From Planctomycetota bacterium (lineage in GTDB: Bacteria; Planctomycetota; JAJSAM01; JAJVHW01), in contig JAIOPE010000015.1 in NCBI GenBank assembly GCA_021414065.1, positions 1-64,000 of the forward strand: DNA of 64,000 nt, read 5' to 3'. The notes under the pieces were generated by a model. It ran no database searches, was not told the origin of the DNA, and saw nothing but the letters and a program-made list of their open reading frames with translations. A program made the translations under genes and the position numbers. The stretch's first letter is position 1. Every line of letters starts with the position of its first letter. Shown here in pieces: positions 32,754 to 41,114 of the stretch.

Positions 32754-34480
32754 TGAAGAACACGTCGCTCATGGGAGTTGCCGCCCTTGCGCTGTCCGCG
32801 ACGGGGCTCTGCGCCTGCGGGGCGGACGGCGCGGCCGTCGTCGAGGCCAACGCGCAGGCGAATGAGTCGCGGCGCCCGAAGCTCGTCGTGCTGCTCTCCA
32901 TCGATCAGTTCCGCGCGGACTACCTGACGCGCTTCGACGATCTCTACCTGCCGCCGAAGTCCGACGGCAAGCCGGGCGGGTTCCGGTACCTGACCGAGAC
33001 CGGTGCGTGGTTCACCGACGCACACCACGACCACTACCCGACCTACACCGGACCGGGCCACTCCGTCCTCCTCACCGGCGCAGCGCCGCACGTCTCGGGC
33101 ATCGTGGGGAACCAGTGGTACGACCGCGCGCTGAAGCGCGTGCGCTACTGCGTCGAGGGCACGCCCTCGGATGGCGCGGCCGAAGGGAAGACCACTCCGG
33201 AGACGCTGCGAGTCACCACGGTGGGCGACGAGTTGGAGACCGCGACCGGCGGGCAGGCGAAGACGTGGAGCTTCGGCCTGAAGGACCGCGCGGCGGTGCT
33301 CATGGCGGGGCACCTCGCCGACGGCGTGTTCTGGTTCGACGACGTCCGCGGCAAGTGGGAGACGAGTGACTGGTACAAGGGCGACGACAAGGCGCCCGAG
33401 TGGATCCGAGAGTGGAACAAGGCGCGGGGCCCGGACCAGTCGTTCGGGGCCAAGTGGGAGTTCGGCGGCGGGCCGCAGGCGCTCGCCCGGCTCTGGGTTC
33501 CCCCGGGCGATCCGCGCCCCGAGGCGTTCTCGATGACGCTCGACCAGGGCAAGCCCGTTTCGAAGGGGGGCGAAGGCAAGGAGGCGCAGGCGTTCTACAA
33601 GAACTGGGCGCGCACGCCGTTCGCGACTGACTGGGTCCTGCGCACGGCGCTCCGCTGCGTCGATGCCGAGCAGTTGGGGCGCGACAACATTCCGGACCTG
33701 CTCACGATCAACCTCTCGACGAACGACTACGTGGGCCACGCCTACGGCCCGGACAGCGCGCAGGTGCTCGACATCTCGGTCCGCACGGATCGCGCGCTGT
33801 CGGAGTTCTTTCGCGGCCTCGACGAGAAGGTCGGACTCGCCGACTGTGTCGTTGTGCTCTCTGCGGATCACGGCGTCGCACCGAACCCTCTCAAGTCGAG
33901 GAAGGTGGGCCTCCCGTCGGGCGTGCAACCCGACGACGACGGCGGCATCGGCGTGTCTCCGCAGCGCGACGCCGCCGAGAAGGCGCTCGATCTCGCCTTC
34001 GGCGCCGACGACTGGGTGCTGTCGCACGTTGAACATCAGGTCTACCTGAACCGCGAAGCGATCCTGCGCCACCCGACCGTGACGGCGGAGCGGGTCGAAG
34101 ACGTTGCCGCCCGCGCATGCGAGCAGTTCGAAGGCGTCTACGCGTGCTGGACCCGCTCACAGATCCTCAATGGGAGGTTGCCCGACGTGCCCGAGGCGAA
34201 GCTCGTGTCGCGCGGGTTCCACCGGCGCATCTCGGGCGACGTGATCATCGTGGCCGATCCGTTCTGGTCGCCCGCGCGCGGCCGCGACGGCGCCACACAC
34301 GGTTCGGTGTTCACGTACGACACGAAGGTGCCGGTGGTCTTCTGCGGATTCGGCGTGAAGGCCGGACGGGTCCGCGAACGCGCGTCCACGCTCGACATCG
34401 CACCGACGTTGAGCGAACTGCTCGGGATCGCTCAGCCTTCCGGGAGCGAGGGCCGGGTGCTCGGGGAGGGCCTGAAGTAG
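32750..34480 (+). CDS. PafA-like alkaline phosphatase / phosphodiesterase lipoprotein
   Basis: 576 residues. The signal ends ALSATGLCAC, so it is a lipoprotein. The alkaline-phosphatase superfamily core is clear: LLSIDQFRADYL (first metal Asp), DHYPTYTGPGHSVLLTG with the nucleophilic Thr near 98-100, GIVGNQWYDR, LSTNDYVGHAYGPDS and LSADHGVAPNP (metal Asp/His). This is the PafA type (phosphate-insensitive phosphomonoesterase) rather than PhoA. Start ATG overlaps the tupC stop, so it is the fourth gene of the tungstate operon, an unusual setting. A phosphate-releasing role is known for the family; a link with tungstate is inferred only from coupling. Confidence 0.88.
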   Translation: MMKNTSLMGVAALALSATGLCACGADGAAVVEANAQANESRRPKLVVLLSIDQFRADYLTRFDDLYLPPKSDGKPGGFRYLTETGAWFTDAHHDHYPTYTGPGHSVLLTGAAPHVSGIVGNQWYDRALKRVRYCVEGTPSDGAAEGKTTPETLRVTTVGDELETATGGQAKTWSFGLKDRAAVLMAGHLADGVFWFDDVRGKWETSDWYKGDDKAPEWIREWNKARGPDQSFGAKWEFGGGPQALARLWVPPGDPRPEAFSMTLDQGKPVSKGGEGKEAQAFYKNWARTPFATDWVLRTALRCVDAEQLGRDNIPDLLTINLSTNDYVGHAYGPDSAQVLDISVRTDRALSEFFRGLDEKVGLADCVVVLSADHGVAPNPLKSRKVGLPSGVQPDDDGGIGVSPQRDAAEKALDLAFGADDWVLSHVEHQVYLNREAILRHPTVTAERVEDVAARACEQFEGVYACWTRSQILNGRLPDVPEAKLVSRGFHRRISGDVIIVADPFWSPARGRDGATHGSVFTYDTKVPVVFCGFGVKAGRVRERASTLDIAPTLSELLGIAQPSGSEGRVLGEGLK

Positions 34481-34570
34481 TCCTGGTCCCCGCCGAGTTC
34501 GGGACTTCCCCGGCCGCGCGTCGAGGACTGGCGAGTGTCCCGCGCCGCGCACCGTAGGATCGACGTTGTC

Positions 34571-34846
34571 ATGCCCGTCCCGCTCCACGTTCCAGAGGTG
34601 CTGCGTCGTTACACCGGCGACGCCGAAGTCGTTCCCGTGACGGGCTCCACCGTGCGCGAAGCCCTCGCGTCGCTCTTCCTCGCGCATCCGGCGATGCGCG
34701 TCCGCACGCTCGGCCCGGACGGCCGGATCTGGCCCTATCTCGTGCTTTCGGTGAATGGCACCGAGGCGCCGCGCGACGGTGCGCTGGACGTGGCGCTGGC
34801 GGATGGCGACTCGCTTCGCCTCGTCGGAGCTGCGGAGGGCGGCTGA
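34571..34846 (+). CDS. moaD: MoaD/ThiS-type sulfur carrier protein
   Basis: A 91-residue ubiquitin-fold protein ending in the required Gly-Gly (AAEGG), which is adenylated and thiocarboxylated to supply sulfur to molybdopterin. VTGSTVREALASLFLAHPAMR and DGDSLRLVGAAEGG match MoaD. A TAGGAT hexamer (34555-34560) lies 10 nt before the ATG. Overlaps moeA by one base (TGATG). MoaE, MoaA and MoaC are not in the window. Confidence 0.85.
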   Translation: MPVPLHVPEVLRRYTGDAEVVPVTGSTVREALASLFLAHPAMRVRTLGPDGRIWPYLVLSVNGTEAPRDGALDVALADGDSLRLVGAAEGG

Positions 34847-36105
34847 TGACCTCCGATCCACGCGACGTGCGTATGCGTGGCTTCCGCGAGCGGGTCAGCG
34901 TGGCCCGGGCGCTCGAGGTCGCTCTCGACGGACTGTCGCCACGTCACGCGGAAGACGTTCCGCTCGAGCGCGCCGCCGGGCGTGTCCTGGCGCGCGACGT
35001 CGTCAGCCAGGTGGATGTCCCGTCGTTCGACCGCTCGGCGATGGACGGGTACGCGGTGGACGCATCCGCCACGTTCGGCGCGACTCCCTACGACCCGGTG
35101 AAGCTGGGACTGAACGGCGAGTCGATGCCCGGGTGTGACGTCTCGCGGGTGGAGGCGGGGCCCCTCCGCGCGGTGCGGATCATGACCGGCGCGCCGATGC
35201 CGCGCCTCGCCGACGCGGTCGTGCCCGCCGAGCAGGCCCGCGAGAGCGGGAACGACGTGTTCATCGACACGCCGGTGACGCCGTGGAAGAACGTGGGCCG
35301 TCGCGGGGAAGACGTGCGCGCAGGGATCGCCGTGATGAACGCAGGTCGTCGCCTCCGGCCGCAGGATCTCGGACTGCTCGCGAGCATCGGATTCGGCGTG
35401 GCGCCCGTGGTCGCGTCGCCGCGGGTGCGCATCCTGGTTTCCGGCAACGAACTCGTCGCGCCCGGAGAGCGTCCGCAGGGCTCGCAGATCGTGGACAGCA
35501 ACACGCCGATGCTGCGGGCGCTCGTCGAGTGCGACGGCGGCACGGTCGAGGCCGCGCTGCGACTCCGAGACGACGCCGATGCGATCCGCGACGCGATCAC
35601 CGCGCCCGGCGCGGACGTGATCGTCGCCGCGGGCGGGACTTCCGTCGGGCGCGAGGACCACCTCCCGAACCTCGTGCGCGAAGTGGGACGACTCGACGTC
35701 CACGGCGTCGCGATGCGTCCGTCGTCGCCGACGGGCATCGGCACGGTCGGGCGCACGCGCATCTTCCTGCTCCCCGGGAACCCGGTGTCGTGTCTCGCCG
35801 CCTACGACTTCTTCGCGGGGCCGGCCATCCGGCGGCTGGCGGGGATGCCGGTGGCGTGGCCCTATCCGTCGCGTCGCGTCCGTCTCGCCGGTCCGCTCTC
35901 GTCGCAGATCGGCCGCACCGATTACTGCCGCGTCACGGTCGGCCCGGGCGGCGCCTCACCCCTCGCCGTCGCAGGCGCGTCGGTGCTGTCGTCCACGACG
36001 CGCGCCGCCGGCTTCGTCGTGGTCCCCGCCGGGTCGGAGGGCTACGCGGCGGGAACCGAAGTCGAAGTGTTCTTCTACGACCCACTCGCGGAGCGCGACG
36101 CGTGA
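34846..36105 (+). CDS. moeA: molybdopterin molybdenumtransferase MoeA
   Basis: A 419-residue cytoplasmic protein that inserts Mo or W into adenylated molybdopterin. Motifs: VDVPSFDRSAMDGYAVDA, IMTGAPMPRLADAVVPAE, GNVG-like KNVGRRGEDV, LVSGNELV, GSQIVDSNTPML (family I.DSN), AAGGTSVGREDHL and LLPGNPVSCLAAYDFF. Full length. One copy per ligand metal is common where both Mo and W are used; here a second MoeA follows with a 4-nt overlap. Confidence 0.94.
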   Translation: MTSDPRDVRMRGFRERVSVARALEVALDGLSPRHAEDVPLERAAGRVLARDVVSQVDVPSFDRSAMDGYAVDASATFGATPYDPVKLGLNGESMPGCDVSRVEAGPLRAVRIMTGAPMPRLADAVVPAEQARESGNDVFIDTPVTPWKNVGRRGEDVRAGIAVMNAGRRLRPQDLGLLASIGFGVAPVVASPRVRILVSGNELVAPGERPQGSQIVDSNTPMLRALVECDGGTVEAALRLRDDADAIRDAITAPGADVIVAAGGTSVGREDHLPNLVREVGRLDVHGVAMRPSSPTGIGTVGRTRIFLLPGNPVSCLAAYDFFAGPAIRRLAGMPVAWPYPSRRVRLAGPLSSQIGRTDYCRVTVGPGGASPLAVAGASVLSSTTRAAGFVVVPAGSEGYAAGTEVEVFFYDPLAERDA

Positions 36106-38084
36106 GGCAGGAGCAGTTCCTCGACGTGGTGGACGAGCGTACGGCCCGATCCCGGTTCGAAGCAGCGTGCATACACGTCGTGCCGCGCGTCGAGTCAGTG
36201 GCGCTCGCAGCGGCCCTCGGACGCGTGCTCGCGGCCGACGTTCGATCCGGCGTGGACGTGCCTGCGTTCGACCGGAGCGACGTGGATGGCTTCGCCGTGC
36301 GCGCGTCCGACACATTCGGCGCCGAGGAACTCGCTCCGGTCCGGCTCGCGCTGTCGCCGGTCCGACTCGCCGCCGGGTCCGCGCCGCCCACGGGGTTCAC
36401 CGTTCCTGCGCGAACCGCTGTGCCGGTGGCGACCGGCGGCGTGCTGCCGCGCGGAGCCGACGCGGTGGTGATGATCGAGTACACGCGGCCGGATGCGTCC
36501 GGTCACGACGACGTCGTGTTCCTCGTCCACGCAGTGGCCCCTGGTGCCCACGTGAGCTTCGCGGGCAGCGATCTCGGTCGCGGCGAGATCGTGCTGCGGC
36601 GCGGCACGCTCCTCACGTCGCGGGAGACCGGGATGCTCGCTGCGATCGGCGCGGCGAGCGTGGAGGTGTTCGCCAGGCCACGCGTGGCGATCCTCTCGAC
36701 GGGCGACGAGATCCGGGCACCGGGTGCGTCGCTCGAGCCGGGCCAGATCTACGACTCCAATCAGCGGATACTCGCCGACGCGGTGACGGAAGCCGGCGGA
36801 GTCGCGATCGAGTGCGGTATCCGCCCCGACGACGCGGCGCTCCTCGCCGCCGACGTGCGGGCGCTGGTCGTGCGGTCGGGAGTCGGCGCGGGCGCAGATG
36901 CAGATGCCGACGCAGACGTGATCCTGCTCTCCGGCGGCACGTCGAAGGGTGCGGGCGACCTGAACTACCGCGTGGTTGCCGAGCTCGCCGCCGAGATCGC
37001 AGGGTCGCCTGGGATCGTGGTGCACGGCGTCGCGCTCAAGCCGGGCAAGCCCATCTGCATGGCGGTCGTCGGACGTGTTCCGATCGTGATCCTGCCGGGC
37101 TTCCCGACGTCGGCCATCTTCACGTTCCACGAGTTCGTGGCGCCCATGCTGCGACGTCTCGGCGGCCGCGCGGACGACACCGAGTCCACGGTCGCCGCGG
37201 TGGCGCCGCTCCGCATGACTTCGGCGGTGGGCCGCACGGACTACCAACTCGTCAACCTCGTGCCCGGCGCGAGGGGGCTTGCCGCGTACCCGATCGGCGC
37301 TGGGTCGGGGAGCGTGTCCGCGTTCTCGCGGGCCGACGGCTTCGTGCGCATTCCCCAGGACGCAGAGTACGTCGCCGAGGGCACAGCGCTCACGGTGCGA
37401 CTTCTCGGTCGCGGCGTGCGCCCGGCGGATCTGGTGTCGATCGGCAGCCACTGCGTCGGTTTGGACCGACTGCTCGGACTCGTGGCCGCACGCGGGTTCG
37501 TCGTGAAGGCGATCTCCGTCGGTTCTCAGGGAGGCCTGAACGCTCTGGCCCGCGGCGAAGGTGACGTCGCCGGCACGCATCTGCTCGACGCCGCGACCGG
37601 GGTCTACAACGTCGCTTTCCTGCCGCCGGGCGTGCGCCTTGTGAAGGGCTGGTCGCGGCGCCAGGGCCTCGTGTTCCGGCGCGGCGATCCTCGATTCGAG
37701 GGGTGCGCGCTGGATGCGTTCGTCGCGGCGGCGAAGCGCGACGGCGTTCGAATGGTGAACCGCAACGCGGGCAGTGGCACGCGGATGCTCATCGACGGCC
37801 TGCTCGGCGGCGCGCGACCGGACGGCCATCTGCACCAGGCGCGGAGTCATCACGCCGTTGCTGCTGCGGTGGCGCAGGGCCGTGCCGACTGGGGAATGAC
37901 GCTCGACGTGCTCGCGGCGTCGCACGGGCTCGGGTTCGTCTTCGTGCGCGAAGAGGAGTACGACCTCGCGGTGCCGGAGGCGCGGTGGGATCGTCCGGCG
38001 GTCGTCGCGTTGCGGGAAGCTCTCGCGTCGAACGCCGGGGCCGCTGAACTCTCAGCCGCCGGTTTCGTTCGCAGGATCACATGA
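36102..38084 (+). CDS. MoeA fused to a C-terminal substrate-binding (PBP-like) domain
   Basis: 660 residues. Residues 1-~435 are MoeA (DVPAFDRSDVDGFAVRASDT, ILSTGDEIRAPG, GQIYDSNQRILADAV, LSGGTSKGAGDLNYRVV, VILPGFPTSAIFTFHEFV). Residues ~445-660 are a periplasmic-binding-protein-like domain (LVSIGSHCVGLDRLLGLVAARGF, NRNAGSGTRMLIDGLLG, AVAQGRADWGM) lacking a signal peptide, so it acts in the cytoplasm. Such fusions occur in archaea and some bacteria; the domain resembles those sensing molybdate-type ligands. A possible role is metal selection or delivery. GTG start overlaps moeA by 4 nt. A short Ala-Asp repeat (GADADADAD) sits in the MoeA part. Confidence 0.9.
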   Translation: MRQEQFLDVVDERTARSRFEAACIHVVPRVESVALAAALGRVLAADVRSGVDVPAFDRSDVDGFAVRASDTFGAEELAPVRLALSPVRLAAGSAPPTGFTVPARTAVPVATGGVLPRGADAVVMIEYTRPDASGHDDVVFLVHAVAPGAHVSFAGSDLGRGEIVLRRGTLLTSRETGMLAAIGAASVEVFARPRVAILSTGDEIRAPGASLEPGQIYDSNQRILADAVTEAGGVAIECGIRPDDAALLAADVRALVVRSGVGAGADADADADVILLSGGTSKGAGDLNYRVVAELAAEIAGSPGIVVHGVALKPGKPICMAVVGRVPIVILPGFPTSAIFTFHEFVAPMLRRLGGRADDTESTVAAVAPLRMTSAVGRTDYQLVNLVPGARGLAAYPIGAGSGSVSAFSRADGFVRIPQDAEYVAEGTALTVRLLGRGVRPADLVSIGSHCVGLDRLLGLVAARGFVVKAISVGSQGGLNALARGEGDVAGTHLLDAATGVYNVAFLPPGVRLVKGWSRRQGLVFRRGDPRFEGCALDAFVAAAKRDGVRMVNRNAGSGTRMLIDGLLGGARPDGHLHQARSHHAVAAAVAQGRADWGMTLDVLAASHGLGFVFVREEEYDLAVPEARWDRPAVVALREALASNAGAAELSAAGFVRRIT

Positions 38085-40429
38085 TCGAGGGGGACGACAC
38101 GATCGGGCGAGGGCCGGCGGCGGCGGCGCCGACACGCGGATCGGGGTTCGGCCTGTTCCTCGCGTTCGCTGTCGTCGTCGGGGCGTACCTCGCATCGCTC
38201 GTCGCGACGCGGCCGATCGCGGCGCTCGGCATCGACGCCCCGACCGAGGCGTTCTCGGCCGCGCGTGGCGAGGCGGTTCTCCGGGATCTGCTCAGCGAAG
38301 GAGTGCCGCACCCCGTCGGGAGCGAGGCGAACCGCGTCGTGCGCGACCGGATCGTTGCGCAGCTTCGGGGGATCGGACTTGCGCCGACGGTGGAACGTCA
38401 CTTCGTCGTCGCGCCGAACGAGAACGTGAGCGCGTGGGTCGAGAACGTCGTCGCGCGCATCCCGGGCGCGGAGCCCGGGCCGGCGATCGTGCTCGCGGCG
38501 CACTACGACTCGGTTCCCGCTGGTCCCGGTGCGTCCGACGACGGCATCGGTGTCGCGACCGTGATCGAGTCCGCGCGTGCGATCCGCGCCGGGTCCGCGC
38601 TCCGTCGCGACGTGCTCCTGCTCATCACCGACGGCGAGGAGGCGGGCCTTCTCGGCGCCAGGGGGCACGTCAAGGCACACGGCGTGGACGACATCGCGGC
38701 GGTCGTGAACATCGAGGCGCGTGGAACGTCGGGGCCGAGCTTGATGTTCGAGACCGGTCCGGGCACGGCCGCGACGGTTCCCGCTTGGACGGGCGGCGCA
38801 CGTCGCGTGCTCTCGTCGTCGCTCTTCGCATCCGTCTATCGGCGGATGCCGAACGACACGGACCTGACCGTGTTCCGTCGGCTCGACGTCCCGGGGCTGA
38901 ACTTCGCGTGCGTCGGTCGCGTGCAGCACTACCACACGCCGCTCGACTCGGTCGCGAACGTGGACCTGCGGACGTTGCAGCATCATGGCGACAACGCGCT
39001 GGCTGCGGTGCGCGGACTTGCGGCGGCCGAGTTGGCGTCGGTTCCGGCCGTGGACGCCCGCGAGGTCTCGTGGTTCGACGTGCTCGGGCTCGCGACGGTG
39101 CGCTGGCCGATCGCCTGGACGTTGCCGCTGGCGCTGGCGGCGTTCCTCTCCGTGATGCTTGGGATCGCTGCCCGCGTGCGTCGCGGGGAGCTTCGCGGTG
39201 CAGTGATCACATGGGGTTTGACGGCCGCGCTCGCGACCCTCGCGGCGACGACGGGGCTCGTCGCCGGACTCGGCTGGGCGTTCCACGCGACGTCCGCGGT
39301 GCCGGGCGCGTTCGTCGCGTCGTCGAGTGGGCCCCTCGCTGCGGCCGCGGGCGCCGGACTCCTCGTGGTCGGCGCGGTCGGCGTGCTCTCGGCGCGCCGT
39401 GCCGGGGCGCTCGGGCTCTGGTCGGGCGCGTGGTTTTTGATCGGCGGGGGTGGGGTCGCGGTTGCGCTGCTCCTGCCGGAGGCTGCGTGGCTCCTGCTCG
39501 TTCCGGCTTTCGCGGCGGGTGCGACGGGCGCGTTGCTGGCGTTCCGTCCGCGCGCTCCCGCCGGGATGCCGGGAACCAGTGATCCCGGGGTCCACGCAGC
39601 CACGATCGTCCCGCTGGCGGTTGGGTGCGTCCTCTGGTTCCCGTTCGTGCCGCTCGTCACGGATGCCCTCGGTCTCGGGTGGCTCGCGGTTCCAGCGATT
39701 CCGTACGTACTCGCGTCGGTCGTGCTCCTGCCCGCAGTCGCGGCCGGCGGTGGTCGGCGGTGGATGATCGCCGCCGCCGGCCTGGTGCTCACGGCCAGCG
39801 GGGTCGTCGCCACGTTCGTCGCGGCGCCCTGGACTCCAGAGCTTCCTCGGCGGATGAACGTCGCGTGGTCGCGCGACGCCGCGGATCACCACGCGCATTG
39901 GATCGTCCGGCTGGACGGACCGATGCCGCCGGCGATGCTCGCCGCACATGCGTTCGAGGACGAGACTGCGCGGATCGTCCCCTATGAGAACGTGCGTGGG
40001 TGGGCCGCGGAGGCTCCGTTCGTGGATCTGCCCGGGCCGGCGCTCGACGACCTCCAGATTCGCGCAGTCGCCCAGAGCCGCCGCGTTCGGTTCCGTCTGA
40101 CGTCCCGCCGGGGTGCGCCTGTCACGACGCTTGCGATCGATCCGAAGGCGCGCATTCGGCGGGTGACCATCGGAGGCACGGTGGTTCCCCCCGAGTCGAT
40201 CCGCGTCGGCACCGACGGTCCGTTCGTGATCCACTGCCTGACCACGCCGCCCGAGGGTGTCGAGATCGACATCGACATCGCCGACGAGAGGCCGCTCGAT
40301 CTGTACGTCTCGGACCAGTCGTCCGGCCTGCCGCGCGGGGCCGACGAGATCCTGCGCTCGCGTCCGTCCGATGCCGCACCGCACCAGGACGGCGACGTCA
40401 CGATCGTCCACCGGAAGCTCCGTCTGTAG
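38081..40429 (+). CDS. M28 metallopeptidase with multi-helix membrane domain (ERMP1-like)
   Basis: 782 residues. A membrane anchor at 22-42 precedes an M28 aminopeptidase domain (50-330) with the two-zinc site: AAHYDSVP (His141, Asp143), GASDDGIGV (Asp153/154), TDGEEAGLLG (Glu186 base, Glu187), NIEARGTSG and HYHTPLDS (His). Then come about eight hydrophobic helices (345-590) and an extracytoplasmic beta domain to the end. This layout is that of eukaryotic Fxna/ERMP1 and bacterial relatives. ATG overlaps the MoeA fusion stop by 4 nt, so it is cotranscribed with cofactor genes for no obvious reason. Confidence 0.9.
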   Translation: MIEGDDTIGRGPAAAAPTRGSGFGLFLAFAVVVGAYLASLVATRPIAALGIDAPTEAFSAARGEAVLRDLLSEGVPHPVGSEANRVVRDRIVAQLRGIGLAPTVERHFVVAPNENVSAWVENVVARIPGAEPGPAIVLAAHYDSVPAGPGASDDGIGVATVIESARAIRAGSALRRDVLLLITDGEEAGLLGARGHVKAHGVDDIAAVVNIEARGTSGPSLMFETGPGTAATVPAWTGGARRVLSSSLFASVYRRMPNDTDLTVFRRLDVPGLNFACVGRVQHYHTPLDSVANVDLRTLQHHGDNALAAVRGLAAAELASVPAVDAREVSWFDVLGLATVRWPIAWTLPLALAAFLSVMLGIAARVRRGELRGAVITWGLTAALATLAATTGLVAGLGWAFHATSAVPGAFVASSSGPLAAAAGAGLLVVGAVGVLSARRAGALGLWSGAWFLIGGGGVAVALLLPEAAWLLLVPAFAAGATGALLAFRPRAPAGMPGTSDPGVHAATIVPLAVGCVLWFPFVPLVTDALGLGWLAVPAIPYVLASVVLLPAVAAGGGRRWMIAAAGLVLTASGVVATFVAAPWTPELPRRMNVAWSRDAADHHAHWIVRLDGPMPPAMLAAHAFEDETARIVPYENVRGWAAEAPFVDLPGPALDDLQIRAVAQSRRVRFRLTSRRGAPVTTLAIDPKARIRRVTIGGTVVPPESIRVGTDGPFVIHCLTTPPEGVEIDIDIADERPLDLYVSDQSSGLPRGADEILRSRPSDAAPHQDGDVTIVHRKLRL

Positions 40430-40521
40430 TCGGCCGTCTCTACAGAGCGATCAGCGACCGTTCCGATCTAGACTGCATGGCCGACGCAGCGCTCTCCAAC
40501 CACCGCATGGATGCCACGCGC

Positions 40522-41052
40522 ATGACCAAGCTCTCGCCGACCTCGCGCAAGTTCATCCGCGACTGGGGCGAACTCGCCGACCGCTGGGGCGTCGATCGCA
40601 CCACGGCCGAGGTGCACGCACTGCTGTACGTCTCGAAGGTGCCGATGGACATCGGTGCGATCGCCGATGCGCTCGCCAAGGGGGCCGACGACACCCAGGT
40701 CGGGCTCGACGCGCTTCGCGCGATGGGTGTGGTGCAACTCGCCGCGCGGAACGCCGGATCGCTCCGCTACGAGTGCCTGCCCGACGTCTGGGAGATGTTC
40801 CGCGCCATCTTGGAGGAACGCCGCCGCCGCGAGGTCGAACCCGCCGTCGCGACGCTGCGAGACGCGCTCCTTCGCGCCGACAACGATCCCGAGTGCGACG
40901 AGCACACACGCCGTCGCCTTGAGGACATGCAGTTGTTCCTGCGCGACTCGCTCGGCCTCTGCAAGCAGTTCTCGTCGATGCCCGGCCCGGAGGTCCGCCG
41001 CCTGCTCAAGATGGGCGGCAAGATCCGCAAGGCTCTCGGCCTCGCTGATTGA
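40522..41052 (+). CDS. GbsR/MarR-type transcriptional regulator
   Basis: About 176 residues. LSPTSRKFIRDWGELADRWGVDRTTAEVHALLYVSKVPMDIGAIADAL is the GbsR-type start: DWG motif, then a winged helix. The C-terminal half is a helical dimerisation segment. ATGs at 40477, 40507 and 40522 share the frame. TAGACT at 40469-40474 would place the transcript start near 40481, after the first ATG, and homology begins at LSPTSRKF, so I prefer 40522. It lies 92 nt after the peptidase gene, next to the AOR gene on the opposite strand. Likely target: the W/Mo island or AOR (inferred from position). Confidence 0.78.
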   Translation: MTKLSPTSRKFIRDWGELADRWGVDRTTAEVHALLYVSKVPMDIGAIADALAKGADDTQVGLDALRAMGVVQLAARNAGSLRYECLPDVWEMFRAILEERRRREVEPAVATLRDALLRADNDPECDEHTRRRLEDMQLFLRDSLGLCKQFSSMPGPEVRRLLKMGGKIRKALGLAD

Positions 41053-41114
41053 CGCGATCGGTCAGATCGCGAGCCTTCCACTTGACGCGTTGGCTCAGAT
41101 CGCGAGCCCTTCCT
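41049..41114. repeat. tandem 33-bp duplication spanning the AOR gene end
   Basis: TTGACGCGATCGGTCAGATC... (41049-41081) and TTGACGCGTTGGCTCAGATC... (41082-41114) match at about 27 of 33 bases. The second copy carries the last codons and stop of the aldehyde oxidoreductase; the first sits between the two convergent stops. Confidence 0.8.

Noticed and set aside
41049..41114. Possible CRISPR repeat pair
   Set aside because: Only two adjacent copies without spacers, and no cas genes in the window.
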